DNA of 44,375 nt from Alphaproteobacteria bacterium (GTDB lineage Bacteria > Pseudomonadota > Alphaproteobacteria > Micropepsales > Micropepsaceae), in contig JAGWNK010000034.1 in NCBI GenBank assembly GCA_028871345.1, positions 1-44,375 on the forward strand. Direction: 5' to 3'. Made by a program: the position numbers and the translations under genes. Shown here one piece after another: positions 25,680 through 32,365 of this stretch. Position 1 is the first letter of the stretch, and each line of letters opens with the position of its first letter. The notes under the pieces are model-generated. The model ran no database searches, had not been told where the DNA came from, and saw only the letters and a list, made by a program, of their open reading frames with translations.

Positions 25680-26332
25680 TTTGGCGGGCGCGGCGAAGGG
25701 CGGCGGAGCGATCCGCCGCCTTTCTTCCATCTTACGGTAATACATACGAAGCCCCGCGCGGAGTGCGCGGGTTTGGTGCGGGTCGGTGGGCAATGCCGAT
25801 ACACATTCGCGTCCTTGCGGTCGCGTGAGATTGGCTCGCTGGAACCGAACACCGGATCGGCAATGCGGCTCACAGTTGCCATCGCTTGCGCGCTCTTCTC
25901 CCGCGCCGGATCGCTGGAACGGATTGCGATATCCCAGTTGCGCGCCGCCACCGCGTTGACAATGCCGGAGTACGAGCGGGCGCAAACCGCATTTTTCGTG
26001 AACCTTGCGTGCCCCTTCCGCTTCGCGCGACACGATGGCAATGGCAGTGTCTCCCTCGGCTCTGCCGACCAATCTCTCCTTGCTCTTTGGCGACGACCTA
26101 TGGGCGGCTCCGTCCCGCTGCAACCGTCGCTCCCAACTATTTTCCCCGCCGTGCTCGCCCGCTTTGCGTGCTTGCGCGCGGCTCCTCGCGCATCGCTTCG
26201 CTCAAAATAGTTGTCCGCTCCGGTCCTCCGCTGCGCTGCGGCCCAAGAGGGTTCCGCGGGCCGGAACGCCGCCCATCACGGTCCGCCATCGCAAGGGAGA
26301 ATGGTCTCCCGGCGAGCCAAATGGAGACAGCC
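25680..26332. other. About 650 nt between the ParB-like and DUF736 genes, no supportable gene
   Basis: Overlapping frames on both strands read through here, but none has a recognisable domain or sensible ribosome site. A hairpin lies just after the ParB-like gene. The last 110 nt resemble the leader of the ArdC-like gene (shared CCTCCGCTGCGCT and ACGCCGCCCA blocks). The middle part could hold a decayed gene, since the minus strand keeps an open frame for several hundred bases. Confidence 0.45.
25753..25774 (+). terminator. Probable intrinsic terminator after the ParB-like gene
   Basis: CCCGCGC (25753-25759), a five-base loop and GCGCGGG (25765-25771) form a perfect 7-bp GC stem followed by TTT. 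The T run is short, so termination strength is uncertain. It lies about 75 nt after the stop codon. Confidence 0.5.
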
Positions 26333-26656
26333 ATGACAGCCATCGGTCACGTCACGAAGCAGAAAGACGGCAGCTACAAGGGTCAGCTCAAGACGCTTTC
26401 CTTCCGCGCCCCCATCGACATCCTCACCAACACGGCGAAGAACGGCGATACGCAGCCCGACTATCGCGTCTACAGCCAGGCGGTCGAGATCGGCGCAGGC
26501 TGGACCAAGCGCGGCAAGACTTCCGGCGAGGATTATGTGAGCCTCAGCCTTGCCGATCCGGCGTTCGGTCCTAAGAAGCTCTACGCCAATCTCGGACGCG
26601 CCGCCGGTCAGGATGACGAGAGCGTGTTTGCCGTCATCTGGAATCCCACCGACTGA
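26333..26656 (+). CDS. DUF736 family protein
   Basis: This 107-residue protein matches DUF736, with IGHVTKQKDGSYKGQLKTLS at the start, PDYRVYSQAVEIGAGW in the middle and YVSLSLADPAFGPKKLYANLGRA near the end. These small soluble proteins are near-universal markers of alphaproteobacterial conjugative elements and plasmids; the function is unknown. The ATG at 26333 follows a GGAGA site at 26323; an in-frame ATG at 26321 would add four residues. A strong hairpin follows the gene, suggesting it is transcribed as a single-gene unit. Confidence 0.88.
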   Translation: MTAIGHVTKQKDGSYKGQLKTLSFRAPIDILTNTAKNGDTQPDYRVYSQAVEIGAGWTKRGKTSGEDYVSLSLADPAFGPKKLYANLGRAAGQDDESVFAVIWNPTD

Positions 26657-26667
26657 CGCCGCCACGA

Positions 26668-26701
26668 ACCGCCCCGCGCGCTATCCCACGCGCGGGGCGG
26701 T
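26668..26701. terminator. Long GC hairpin after DUF736 gene
   Basis: ACCGCCCCGCGCG (26668-26680) and CGCGCGGGGCGGT (26689-26701) form a perfect 13-bp stem with an 8-nt loop. There is no T run on the plus strand, so it may be a transcript-stabilising or Rho-assisted terminator rather than a classical intrinsic one. Confidence 0.5.
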
Positions 26702-26721
26702 CTCGAACCCCGCATCACTGT

Positions 26722-26750
26722 GGCGAAAACCGACACCAGCAGTTTTCGCC
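26722..26750. repeat. Inverted repeat in the leader of the HTH gene
   Basis: GGCGAAAAC (26722-26730) and GTTTTCGCC (26742-26750) are perfect 9-bp arms around an 11-nt spacer. The arm centres are about two helical turns apart, so it could be an operator for the downstream HTH protein or an RNA hairpin. Confidence 0.5.
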
Positions 26751-26791
26751 CGTCCCGCACCGCCATTGCTTCGTGCATTCTTATGTCCGGG

Positions 26792-26819
26792 GGCGCGAAA
26801 GTGCTTCCGCCTTCGCGCC
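26792..26819. repeat. Second inverted repeat in the leader of the HTH gene
   Basis: GGCGCGAA (26792-26799) and TTCGCGCC (26812-26819) form a perfect 8-bp inverted repeat with a 12-nt spacer, ending 20 nt before the HTH start codon. It resembles the repeat at 26722-26750 in having GCGAA arms. Confidence 0.48.
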
Positions 26820-26839
26820 TCGTGTGAACGGAGAGGCGT

Positions 26840-27097
26840 ATGGACGACAGAAGCGCACGCGCGGCTGCTGCGAGAACAGGTAGCCCCTATCTCAATACAC
26901 CCCAAGCTGCCTATTATCTGGGCTTCTCTCAGCGCACCTTGGAACGCATGCGCACGCTCGGGATCGGCCCGGCCTTTCGCAAGCACGGCCATCAGGTGCG
27001 CTATCTGATCGACGAACTTGATCGCTGGTCGGTGAAGCAGGAACGCCATTCCACCTCGGAATACGCCGAGTTGACCGCGGCGACAGCGCATTCGTGA
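26840..27097 (+). CDS. AlpA/excisionase-like HTH DNA-binding protein
   Basis: This 85-residue protein has a MerR-like helix-turn-helix (HTH_17 type): YLNTPQAAYYLGFSQRTLER, MRTLGIGPAFRKHGHQVRYL and IDELDRWSVKQER. Proteins of this kind regulate excision or transfer genes of mobile elements. A GGAGAGG site precedes the ATG. Two inverted repeats in the 120 nt upstream are candidate binding sites. Its stop overlaps the traF GTG start by 4 nt. Confidence 0.85.
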   Translation: MDDRSARAAAARTGSPYLNTPQAAYYLGFSQRTLERMRTLGIGPAFRKHGHQVRYLIDELDRWSVKQERHSTSEYAELTAATAHS

Positions 27098-27618
27098 CGG
27101 CCATGCGTTTATATCGCGACACGCGTGTAGTTTGTCTCCTATCCGCAATCGGAGTCGCCGCTCTTGCTGCAACAGCTACGACCGCGCGTATGCCGATTCT
27201 AGTGTGGAATGCGACCGCGAGCGCGCCCATCGGACTTTATCTTCGCCTACCGAAATCGGCACCCAAACGGGGCGATCTTGTTCTCGTCCGTCCGCCCGTT
27301 GCCATCGCGAAATTTGCGTCCCGGCGCGGCTATCTTCCCCTCAACGTGCCGCTCATCAAACGCATCTCGGCGCTTTCCGGGGACGCGATCTGCGCGCGGG
27401 ACATCAGCATATTCCTCAACAAACGACCGCTCGTCCGGCGGCAGACGGTCGATGGCCAGGGGCGATCTCTGCCGCGCTGGTTGGGCTGTCACACGCTCAC
27501 ACGTAATGAGGTGTTTCTCGCCATGACACAAGTTCCAGACTCGTTTGACGGGCGCTATTTCGGCGCGATTCCCGCAGCAAACATCGTTGGTCGCTTGGTG
27601 CCGTTGTGGACTTGGTGA
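27094..27618 (+). CDS. traF: TraF-type conjugative transfer signal peptidase (S26)
   Basis: This 174-residue membrane protease has an N-terminal helix (about 12-32) and the S26 catalytic pair: Ser43 in NATASAPIGLY and Lys89 in PLIKRISALSGD. The C-terminal box FDGRYFGAIP is present. In RP4, TraF trims and cyclises the TrbC pilin, and trbC is encoded downstream here. The GTG at 27094 overlaps the HTH stop; an ATG at 27103 is an alternative start. In many related elements ParA and DUF2840 genes precede traF; here they are missing. Confidence 0.9.
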   Translation: MTAMRLYRDTRVVCLLSAIGVAALAATATTARMPILVWNATASAPIGLYLRLPKSAPKRGDLVLVRPPVAIAKFASRRGYLPLNVPLIKRISALSGDAICARDISIFLNKRPLVRRQTVDGQGRSLPRWLGCHTLTRNEVFLAMTQVPDSFDGRYFGAIPAANIVGRLVPLWTW

Positions 27619-28421
27619 CGCTGTTAGCTGCCTGCGCGCTTGTGTTCCAGAGCGGGCCATCCGGTCAGAATTGCGGCGCTCGTTTGTCCGATCCTTTGAG
27701 ACTGACTGCGCCGTCGGTCCTTGCGCCAAATACGCCGACATTGGCCGGTGCTCGGATTGAGCGCTGGCAGCCTTTCATCGGCGAAGCGTCGCGGCAATTC
27801 GCCATTCCTGAGCCATGGATTCGCGCCGTTATGAGTCTGGAAAGCGGAGGCAGAACGACGCTTGACGGGCGTCCGATTACATCAAGCGCGGGCGCAATGG
27901 GGCTGATGCAGGTGATGCCCGGCACCTATTCCGACTTGCGCAACCGCTATGCGCTCGGCGACGACAGTTACGACCCCCATAACAATATTCTCGCGGGTAC
28001 AGCCTATTTGCGCCAGATGTATGACCGCTACGGTTATCCGTCTCTGTTCGCCGCCTACAACGCCGGACCGAAGCGCTTTGATACCTATTTGTTTGCACGC
28101 AAGCCGTTGCCCAACGCGACTCTGCGCTATGTCGAAAGCATCCTGCCCGGCGTCGGAACCGCGCTGGCGGGCACGAACGACGGCGCTCCAAACAAAAAAA
28201 ATCGAGGGCCGGGTGCATCAGCGAGAGGCGCAGAATTGATGCTTCGGAGCACGCTATTCTTTGTACTTTTACGGCCCGGCAGCAGTGCCGGGGCCGTCGC
28301 GCAATCAGCGTCGGATCCGTCAAAACACCAGCCGAATTCAAATGCGATCTTGGTCGATTTCCACAGGTCAATGCGCACATCGCCGGACGGACTCTTCGTC
28401 CCGCTGTCTTCACTTCCGTAA
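27606..28421 (+). CDS. Lytic transglycosylase of the transfer system
   Basis: This 271-residue protein has a short hydrophobic N-terminus and an SLT domain (about 60-175). The catalytic Glu79 sits in VMSLESGG, followed by SAGAMGLMQVMP, DPHNNILAGTAYLRQM and FAAYNAGP. It should open the peptidoglycan layer for the mating-pair apparatus, as TrbN/VirB1 proteins do. The C-terminal 80 residues are not conserved. The GTG start overlaps the end of traF by 13 nt. After the gene, a 10-nt-period direct repeat of GAGCGCAG occurs at 28439-28456. Confidence 0.88.
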   Translation: MDLVTLLAACALVFQSGPSGQNCGARLSDPLRLTAPSVLAPNTPTLAGARIERWQPFIGEASRQFAIPEPWIRAVMSLESGGRTTLDGRPITSSAGAMGLMQVMPGTYSDLRNRYALGDDSYDPHNNILAGTAYLRQMYDRYGYPSLFAAYNAGPKRFDTYLFARKPLPNATLRYVESILPGVGTALAGTNDGAPNKKNRGPGASARGAELMLRSTLFFVLLRPGSSAGAVAQSASDPSKHQPNSNAILVDFHRSMRTSPDGLFVPLSSLP

Positions 28422-28682
28422 TTAGGTCATCGGCAGAAGAGCGCAGAGGAGCGCAGTGATGCGTATTCGTGGCGGTGGAGCGATGGTCGGCAAGATAAAA
28501 GCAATGGCGGCACAATGGGCCTATTGCCTTGTCTGCACATCTATTTTCATGGCGGCAGGCGCGATCCGCTTGCCGCCTTGTCGTTCGAAGCGCTTGAGAA
28601 TGCTGGACTTGGATGCCGCCAGTTGGAATTCACGGGCGGTCGGCGTTCGCTTGTCCGCGACGAATTCGCGAACGGGATCGTG

Positions 28683-30659
28683 ATGGCAAGGGACGACGAC
28701 TTCGAACCACGGCTCGGCCGCATCCGTTCGACCAAGAGCGGCAAGAGCGCACGCTACCTCCAAGGCGTCTTGCGCGGCGTCGCTCGGTCCACGGGCTCGG
28801 CGAAGTCACGGGCCTCGCGCTTTGACGGCAGCCGCATCGGCCGAGGCTCCGGCGTCGGTCGCGTCCTGCATGCGCGGGATCGCCATGCCGCGTTTCGAAC
28901 ACGGCGGGTCGTCATCCAGGCGCGCCTTATCCGTCTCAAGGCCCACGGCGTCAACGCGGCCCGGCTGCATCTGCGCTACCTCGAACGCGACGGGGTCACG
29001 CGTGAGGGATCGCCAGGAGAATTGTACGACGCCGGTCACGACCGCGCCGATGGCCGGACGTTCTTGGAACGCAGCGAGGGCGACCGGCACCAGTTTCGCT
29101 TCATCGTCTCGCCGGAGGATGGCGCGTCCTACCACGACCTCAAACCTTTCGTGCGCCGGTTGATGGAGCGGATGGAGCAGGACCTCGGCACACGGCTCGA
29201 TTGGATCGCGGTCGATCACTACAACACGGCGCACCCCCACACCCACATCGTCTTGCGCGGCAAGGACGACAAGGGCGATGACCTCATCATCGCGCGCGAA
29301 TACATCGCGCATGGGATGCGCGAGCGCGCCGCTGAAATCGTTTCCCTCGACCTCGGCCCGCGGACCGACCGCGAAATCCAGAACCGCCTCCAGCACGAGG
29401 TGGAACAAGAACGGTTCACCAGCATCGACCGCGAGCTGCTGCGCGACACCAACGCGGACGGATTCGTGCAGGCCGCAAGCCGGGACGCCTTCCGCCACAG
29501 CATCCACGCCGGCCGGCTCCAGAAACTGAAACGGCTCGGCATGGCCGACGAGATCGGCTCAGGGCTGTGGCGGCTGGCGGACGAGATGGAACCGACCCTG
29601 CGCGCGATGGGCGAGCGCGGCGACATCATCAAGACGATCCACCGCGAACTGGCACGGAGCGGTTTGGAACGGTCACCGGCGAGCTATGCGATCCATGGGA
29701 GCAACGCGACGGAGCGGATGCCCGTTGTCGGTCGTGTTGTGGCGCGTGGCCTCGCCGACGAATTGCAGGATCGCTACTACCTCATCGTCGATGGGGTGGA
29801 CGGGCGCTCGCATTATATCGGGATCGGGCAGGCAGATGTTAACGAGCCGACGCGTGAAGGCACGGTCGTGGCCTTGACCGCGCGCGGTGCGGAGCCGGGC
29901 AAGGCCGACCGCGTTGTCGCTGACATTGCGGGGCGGGAGGGTGGGCGGTACAGCGCCGACTTGCACCATGCCCATGATCCCACAGCCTCAACCTCCTATA
30001 TCGAGGCGCATATCCGGCGACTGGAGGATTTGCGCCGCGCCGGCTTGAAGATCGAGCGGCACGGCGATGGTAGCTGGACCGTTCCCCGCGATTATCTGGA
30101 GCGAGTCAAGCGGATCGAGTCCCACCGTGCCCGAATGGTTCCCGTGACGATCGAGACGCTGGCGCGCGGTCCGATCGCCGGTCAGATTCAGGTTCACGGA
30201 GCGACTTGGCTTGATCGCGAATTGTTGAGCGCGGATGCAACGCCGCTTCAGAACAGCGGATTTGGCCGGGAAGCCCGTGAGGCTTTGCAACGCCGTCGGC
30301 AATGGCTGATCGAACAAGATTTGGCGCATGTCGAGCAGGGGCAGATCGTTTATCGCGCCGGTCTGTTGACGGAATTGCGGCGCCGCGATCTGGCCCGCGC
30401 CGGTGCTGTGCTCGCCGGCGAAATCGGCGTGCCCTATGCCGAAGCCAAGGCCGGATCTCGCATCGAAGGCGTCTATCGCCGTTCGGTCGATCTGGCGAGC
30501 GGCCGGTTTGCGTTGATCGAGAAGAGCCGGGAGTTCACGCTCGTACCCTGGCGTCCAGTTCTCGAACGCAATCTCGGCAAGCCGGTGGCGGGGATCATGC
30601 GCGGGGACGCGATCTCGTGGACTCTGGGCCGGCAGCGGAGCGGTCCGTCGATTTCGTAG
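28683..30659 (+). CDS. DUF3363/VirD2-like conjugative relaxase
   Basis: This 658-residue protein starts MARDDDFEPRLGRIR, the usual N-terminus of this relaxase group. The relaxase domain (about 60-260) includes RFIVSPEDG and the metal-binding HPHTHIVLRG motif (His184, His186, His188). The C-terminal half (about 330-640) is the DUF3363 region. The enzyme nicks oriT and leads the strand into the recipient. An open frame runs about 56 codons upstream of the chosen ATG without conserved sequence. The ribosome site is poor, so the start could differ by a few codons. The oriT was not identified; the 260 nt before the gene is the first place to look. Confidence 0.88.
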   Translation: MARDDDFEPRLGRIRSTKSGKSARYLQGVLRGVARSTGSAKSRASRFDGSRIGRGSGVGRVLHARDRHAAFRTRRVVIQARLIRLKAHGVNAARLHLRYLERDGVTREGSPGELYDAGHDRADGRTFLERSEGDRHQFRFIVSPEDGASYHDLKPFVRRLMERMEQDLGTRLDWIAVDHYNTAHPHTHIVLRGKDDKGDDLIIAREYIAHGMRERAAEIVSLDLGPRTDREIQNRLQHEVEQERFTSIDRELLRDTNADGFVQAASRDAFRHSIHAGRLQKLKRLGMADEIGSGLWRLADEMEPTLRAMGERGDIIKTIHRELARSGLERSPASYAIHGSNATERMPVVGRVVARGLADELQDRYYLIVDGVDGRSHYIGIGQADVNEPTREGTVVALTARGAEPGKADRVVADIAGREGGRYSADLHHAHDPTASTSYIEAHIRRLEDLRRAGLKIERHGDGSWTVPRDYLERVKRIESHRARMVPVTIETLARGPIAGQIQVHGATWLDRELLSADATPLQNSGFGREAREALQRRRQWLIEQDLAHVEQGQIVYRAGLLTELRRRDLARAGAVLAGEIGVPYAEAKAGSRIEGVYRRSVDLASGRFALIEKSREFTLVPWRPVLERNLGKPVAGIMRGDAISWTLGRQRSGPSIS

Positions 30660-30823
30660 TTCTCCATTGGGCCGACCAGACGTCCACCGATGACCCAACC
30701 CTTCCCAGATATGCATCGCGCATGACTTGGCGCGCGCGTCTAGAGTTTGGCCCAAGGGCGCGTCCACACCCGCTGGCTTACCTCCAGAAAATTGTCTTGG
30801 AACAAAGACCTAATCGAACGGCT

Positions 30824-30869
30824 CTACCGCCGCAAAAGCGCTGTTCCTAATCCGTTCTCTTTGCGGTAG
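30824..30869. repeat. Inverted repeat upstream of the cargo pair
   Basis: CTACCG-CCG-CAAA (30824-30836) can pair with TTTGCGGTAG (30860-30869), with a three-base bulge on the left arm and a loop of about 23 nt. It ends 53 nt before the start codon at 30923. It may be a leader hairpin, an operator, or the end of the relaxase transcript. Confidence 0.4.
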
Positions 30870-30922
30870 GCTGTGGGTCCAATCAGAACTGCCGAAGCCA
30901 TAATACCCGAAAGGAAACAGTC

Positions 30923-31492
30923 ATGAGCGCGGAGTGGGCAGGTGTTTTCGTGGCGGCGCTCGGTCTTGTTGTCACCGCCGCAATCGCTGTCGGTGGACCG
31001 TTCTTGACACGCCGAGATAAGAAGCGGCGTGCTGCGAGCGCGCGCTTGCAGGTGACGACAACACGCTGGATGCCGAATGGTTTGCGGCTCGAATTCCGGT
31101 ATGAGCCGGAGTTTGCGCATACCGCCACCAGGGCGCGTGTGGCGGTCAAGTCGCCCGGTGTGCGATTGATGCGGGGCCGGCCAGTGCTGAATCCGGCGCC
31201 GATGGCTACGGGTGGTTACATCCGTTACGAATTCGATTGCGAATGCATCGAAGGCATCGGCCTGGTCGCGTTGATGCCAACCGACAATTCCGGAGCTCTT
31301 TCGGCCGTCATGTTTCTCCTGCCTGATGGTACCGGCGAATGGATCTTGAGGAACGCCCAAATCGAGGTGTCGATTGTAGATGCTAGTGGCAAGCAGCTTC
31401 TCAAACGGACCTATGACGTCAGTCCGATCGGAGAAGGGCCGGGCACGATGTTCTCCGAGCCGGATGCGATCCGGCCGGTCATGGTAAGCTAA
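30923..31492 (+). CDS. Unrecognised membrane-anchored protein (cargo gene 1)
   Basis: This 189-residue protein has one N-terminal transmembrane helix (about 5-30, WAGVFVAALGLVVTAAIAVGGPFL) followed by basic residues (RRDKKRR). The rest, about 150 residues, is beta-rich and soluble, probably facing the cytoplasm. I recognise no domain. The ribosome site AAAGGAAA lies 6-7 nt before the ATG. It is followed after 18 nt by the second cargo gene in the same direction. The pair sits between relaxase and traG, which are adjacent in many related elements, so it is probably accessory cargo. A defence or exclusion role is possible but unsupported by motifs. Confidence 0.7.
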   Translation: MSAEWAGVFVAALGLVVTAAIAVGGPFLTRRDKKRRAASARLQVTTTRWMPNGLRLEFRYEPEFAHTATRARVAVKSPGVRLMRGRPVLNPAPMATGGYIRYEFDCECIEGIGLVALMPTDNSGALSAVMFLLPDGTGEWILRNAQIEVSIVDASGKQLLKRTYDVSPIGEGPGTMFSEPDAIRPVMVS

Positions 31493-31510
31493 GCCGCTGG
31501 ATGTTGCAGA

Positions 31511-32248
31511 ATGAAAACGCCGACTGCAATTGCCTGGGACGAAAGGTTACCCGAGTCCGATAAGGCGCTCATAGATAAACTCAACGCCTCCGTGGATCGG
31601 CTCGACACCCGACGAACCGTTGAGATCGCCGTGAGCGGATTGTTTGCTCGGTCCAAGCTCGCGTGGAAGATAGCTACCTATCAGCACGCCCTCCTGCACC
31701 GCGTCATCGCATTGATGGATGGTGCCGCGCTCGGCTGGAACAATCGCAACACGCTGGCAGCTATGCTCGCTGCGCGAGCGTTGATGGAGACAGTAGCGGT
31801 CTTCGCCGAGCTGGAAAATCGAGTCCAACGATTTCTTACCGATGAAGACCTGGCCGGGCTCGATTTGCTGGCGCAGAATGGTATTTTCGCGAGCCGAGAT
31901 CCGGGGTGGCTGATCGAAGCGCCGGAAACCAGGGCTGTGAATGCCCAAACCTACGTCGACAAATTCGACAAGCGGGCGGAAGGCTACCGCGGGCATTATG
32001 ACCGGCTCTCTGAGCGGTGTCATCCCAACGCGGCGGGCCACAGCCAGTTGTTCTCGAAGCTCGATCGGTCGGACGGGACGGTGCGGTATTGCGATGAATT
32101 CTATGAAGAGCGCAACGCTCATATGGTTTTCGCCGCACTGGCGATATTACCGCTTGTCGAGAAAATCTCGACACGGCTGGACGAACTAATACAGCAAGTG
32201 GCGGATCTTCAACACCGGCTTCACCCCGTGTCGACCGAGGCCATGTGA
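31511..32248 (+). CDS. Unrecognised mostly helical protein (cargo gene 2)
   Basis: This 245-residue soluble protein appears almost entirely alpha-helical. Segments such as LAAMLAARALMETVAVFAELENRV and YDRLSERCHPNAAGH recall DUF5677-like helical proteins, but the match is only by eye and is weak. No catalytic motif is evident. It begins 18 nt after cargo gene 1, so the two are probably co-transcribed. The next gene, traG, starts 117 nt later. The two cargo genes could form a small accessory system such as defence, exclusion or toxin-antitoxin; the lengths are larger than usual toxin-antitoxin partners. Confidence 0.68.
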   Translation: MKTPTAIAWDERLPESDKALIDKLNASVDRLDTRRTVEIAVSGLFARSKLAWKIATYQHALLHRVIALMDGAALGWNNRNTLAAMLAARALMETVAVFAELENRVQRFLTDEDLAGLDLLAQNGIFASRDPGWLIEAPETRAVNAQTYVDKFDKRAEGYRGHYDRLSERCHPNAAGHSQLFSKLDRSDGTVRYCDEFYEERNAHMVFAALAILPLVEKISTRLDELIQQVADLQHRLHPVSTEAM

Positions 32249-32365
32249 ACTGTCCGCATTCAATGCGGTAACCCGTGGCGCGATTTGGCGGCGGCTGCGC
32301 AGATAAAGGTGATTGTGAATTGTTGCAAGCGACGCGAATCCTGATTCGTCAGGAGACGCGCCGGC

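Noticed and set aside
25194..26123. Minus-strand frame running from within the ParB-like gene into the gap at 25680-26332
   Set aside because: Overlaps a solid gene over half its length and has no recognisable domain; kept only as a possible decayed gene remark.
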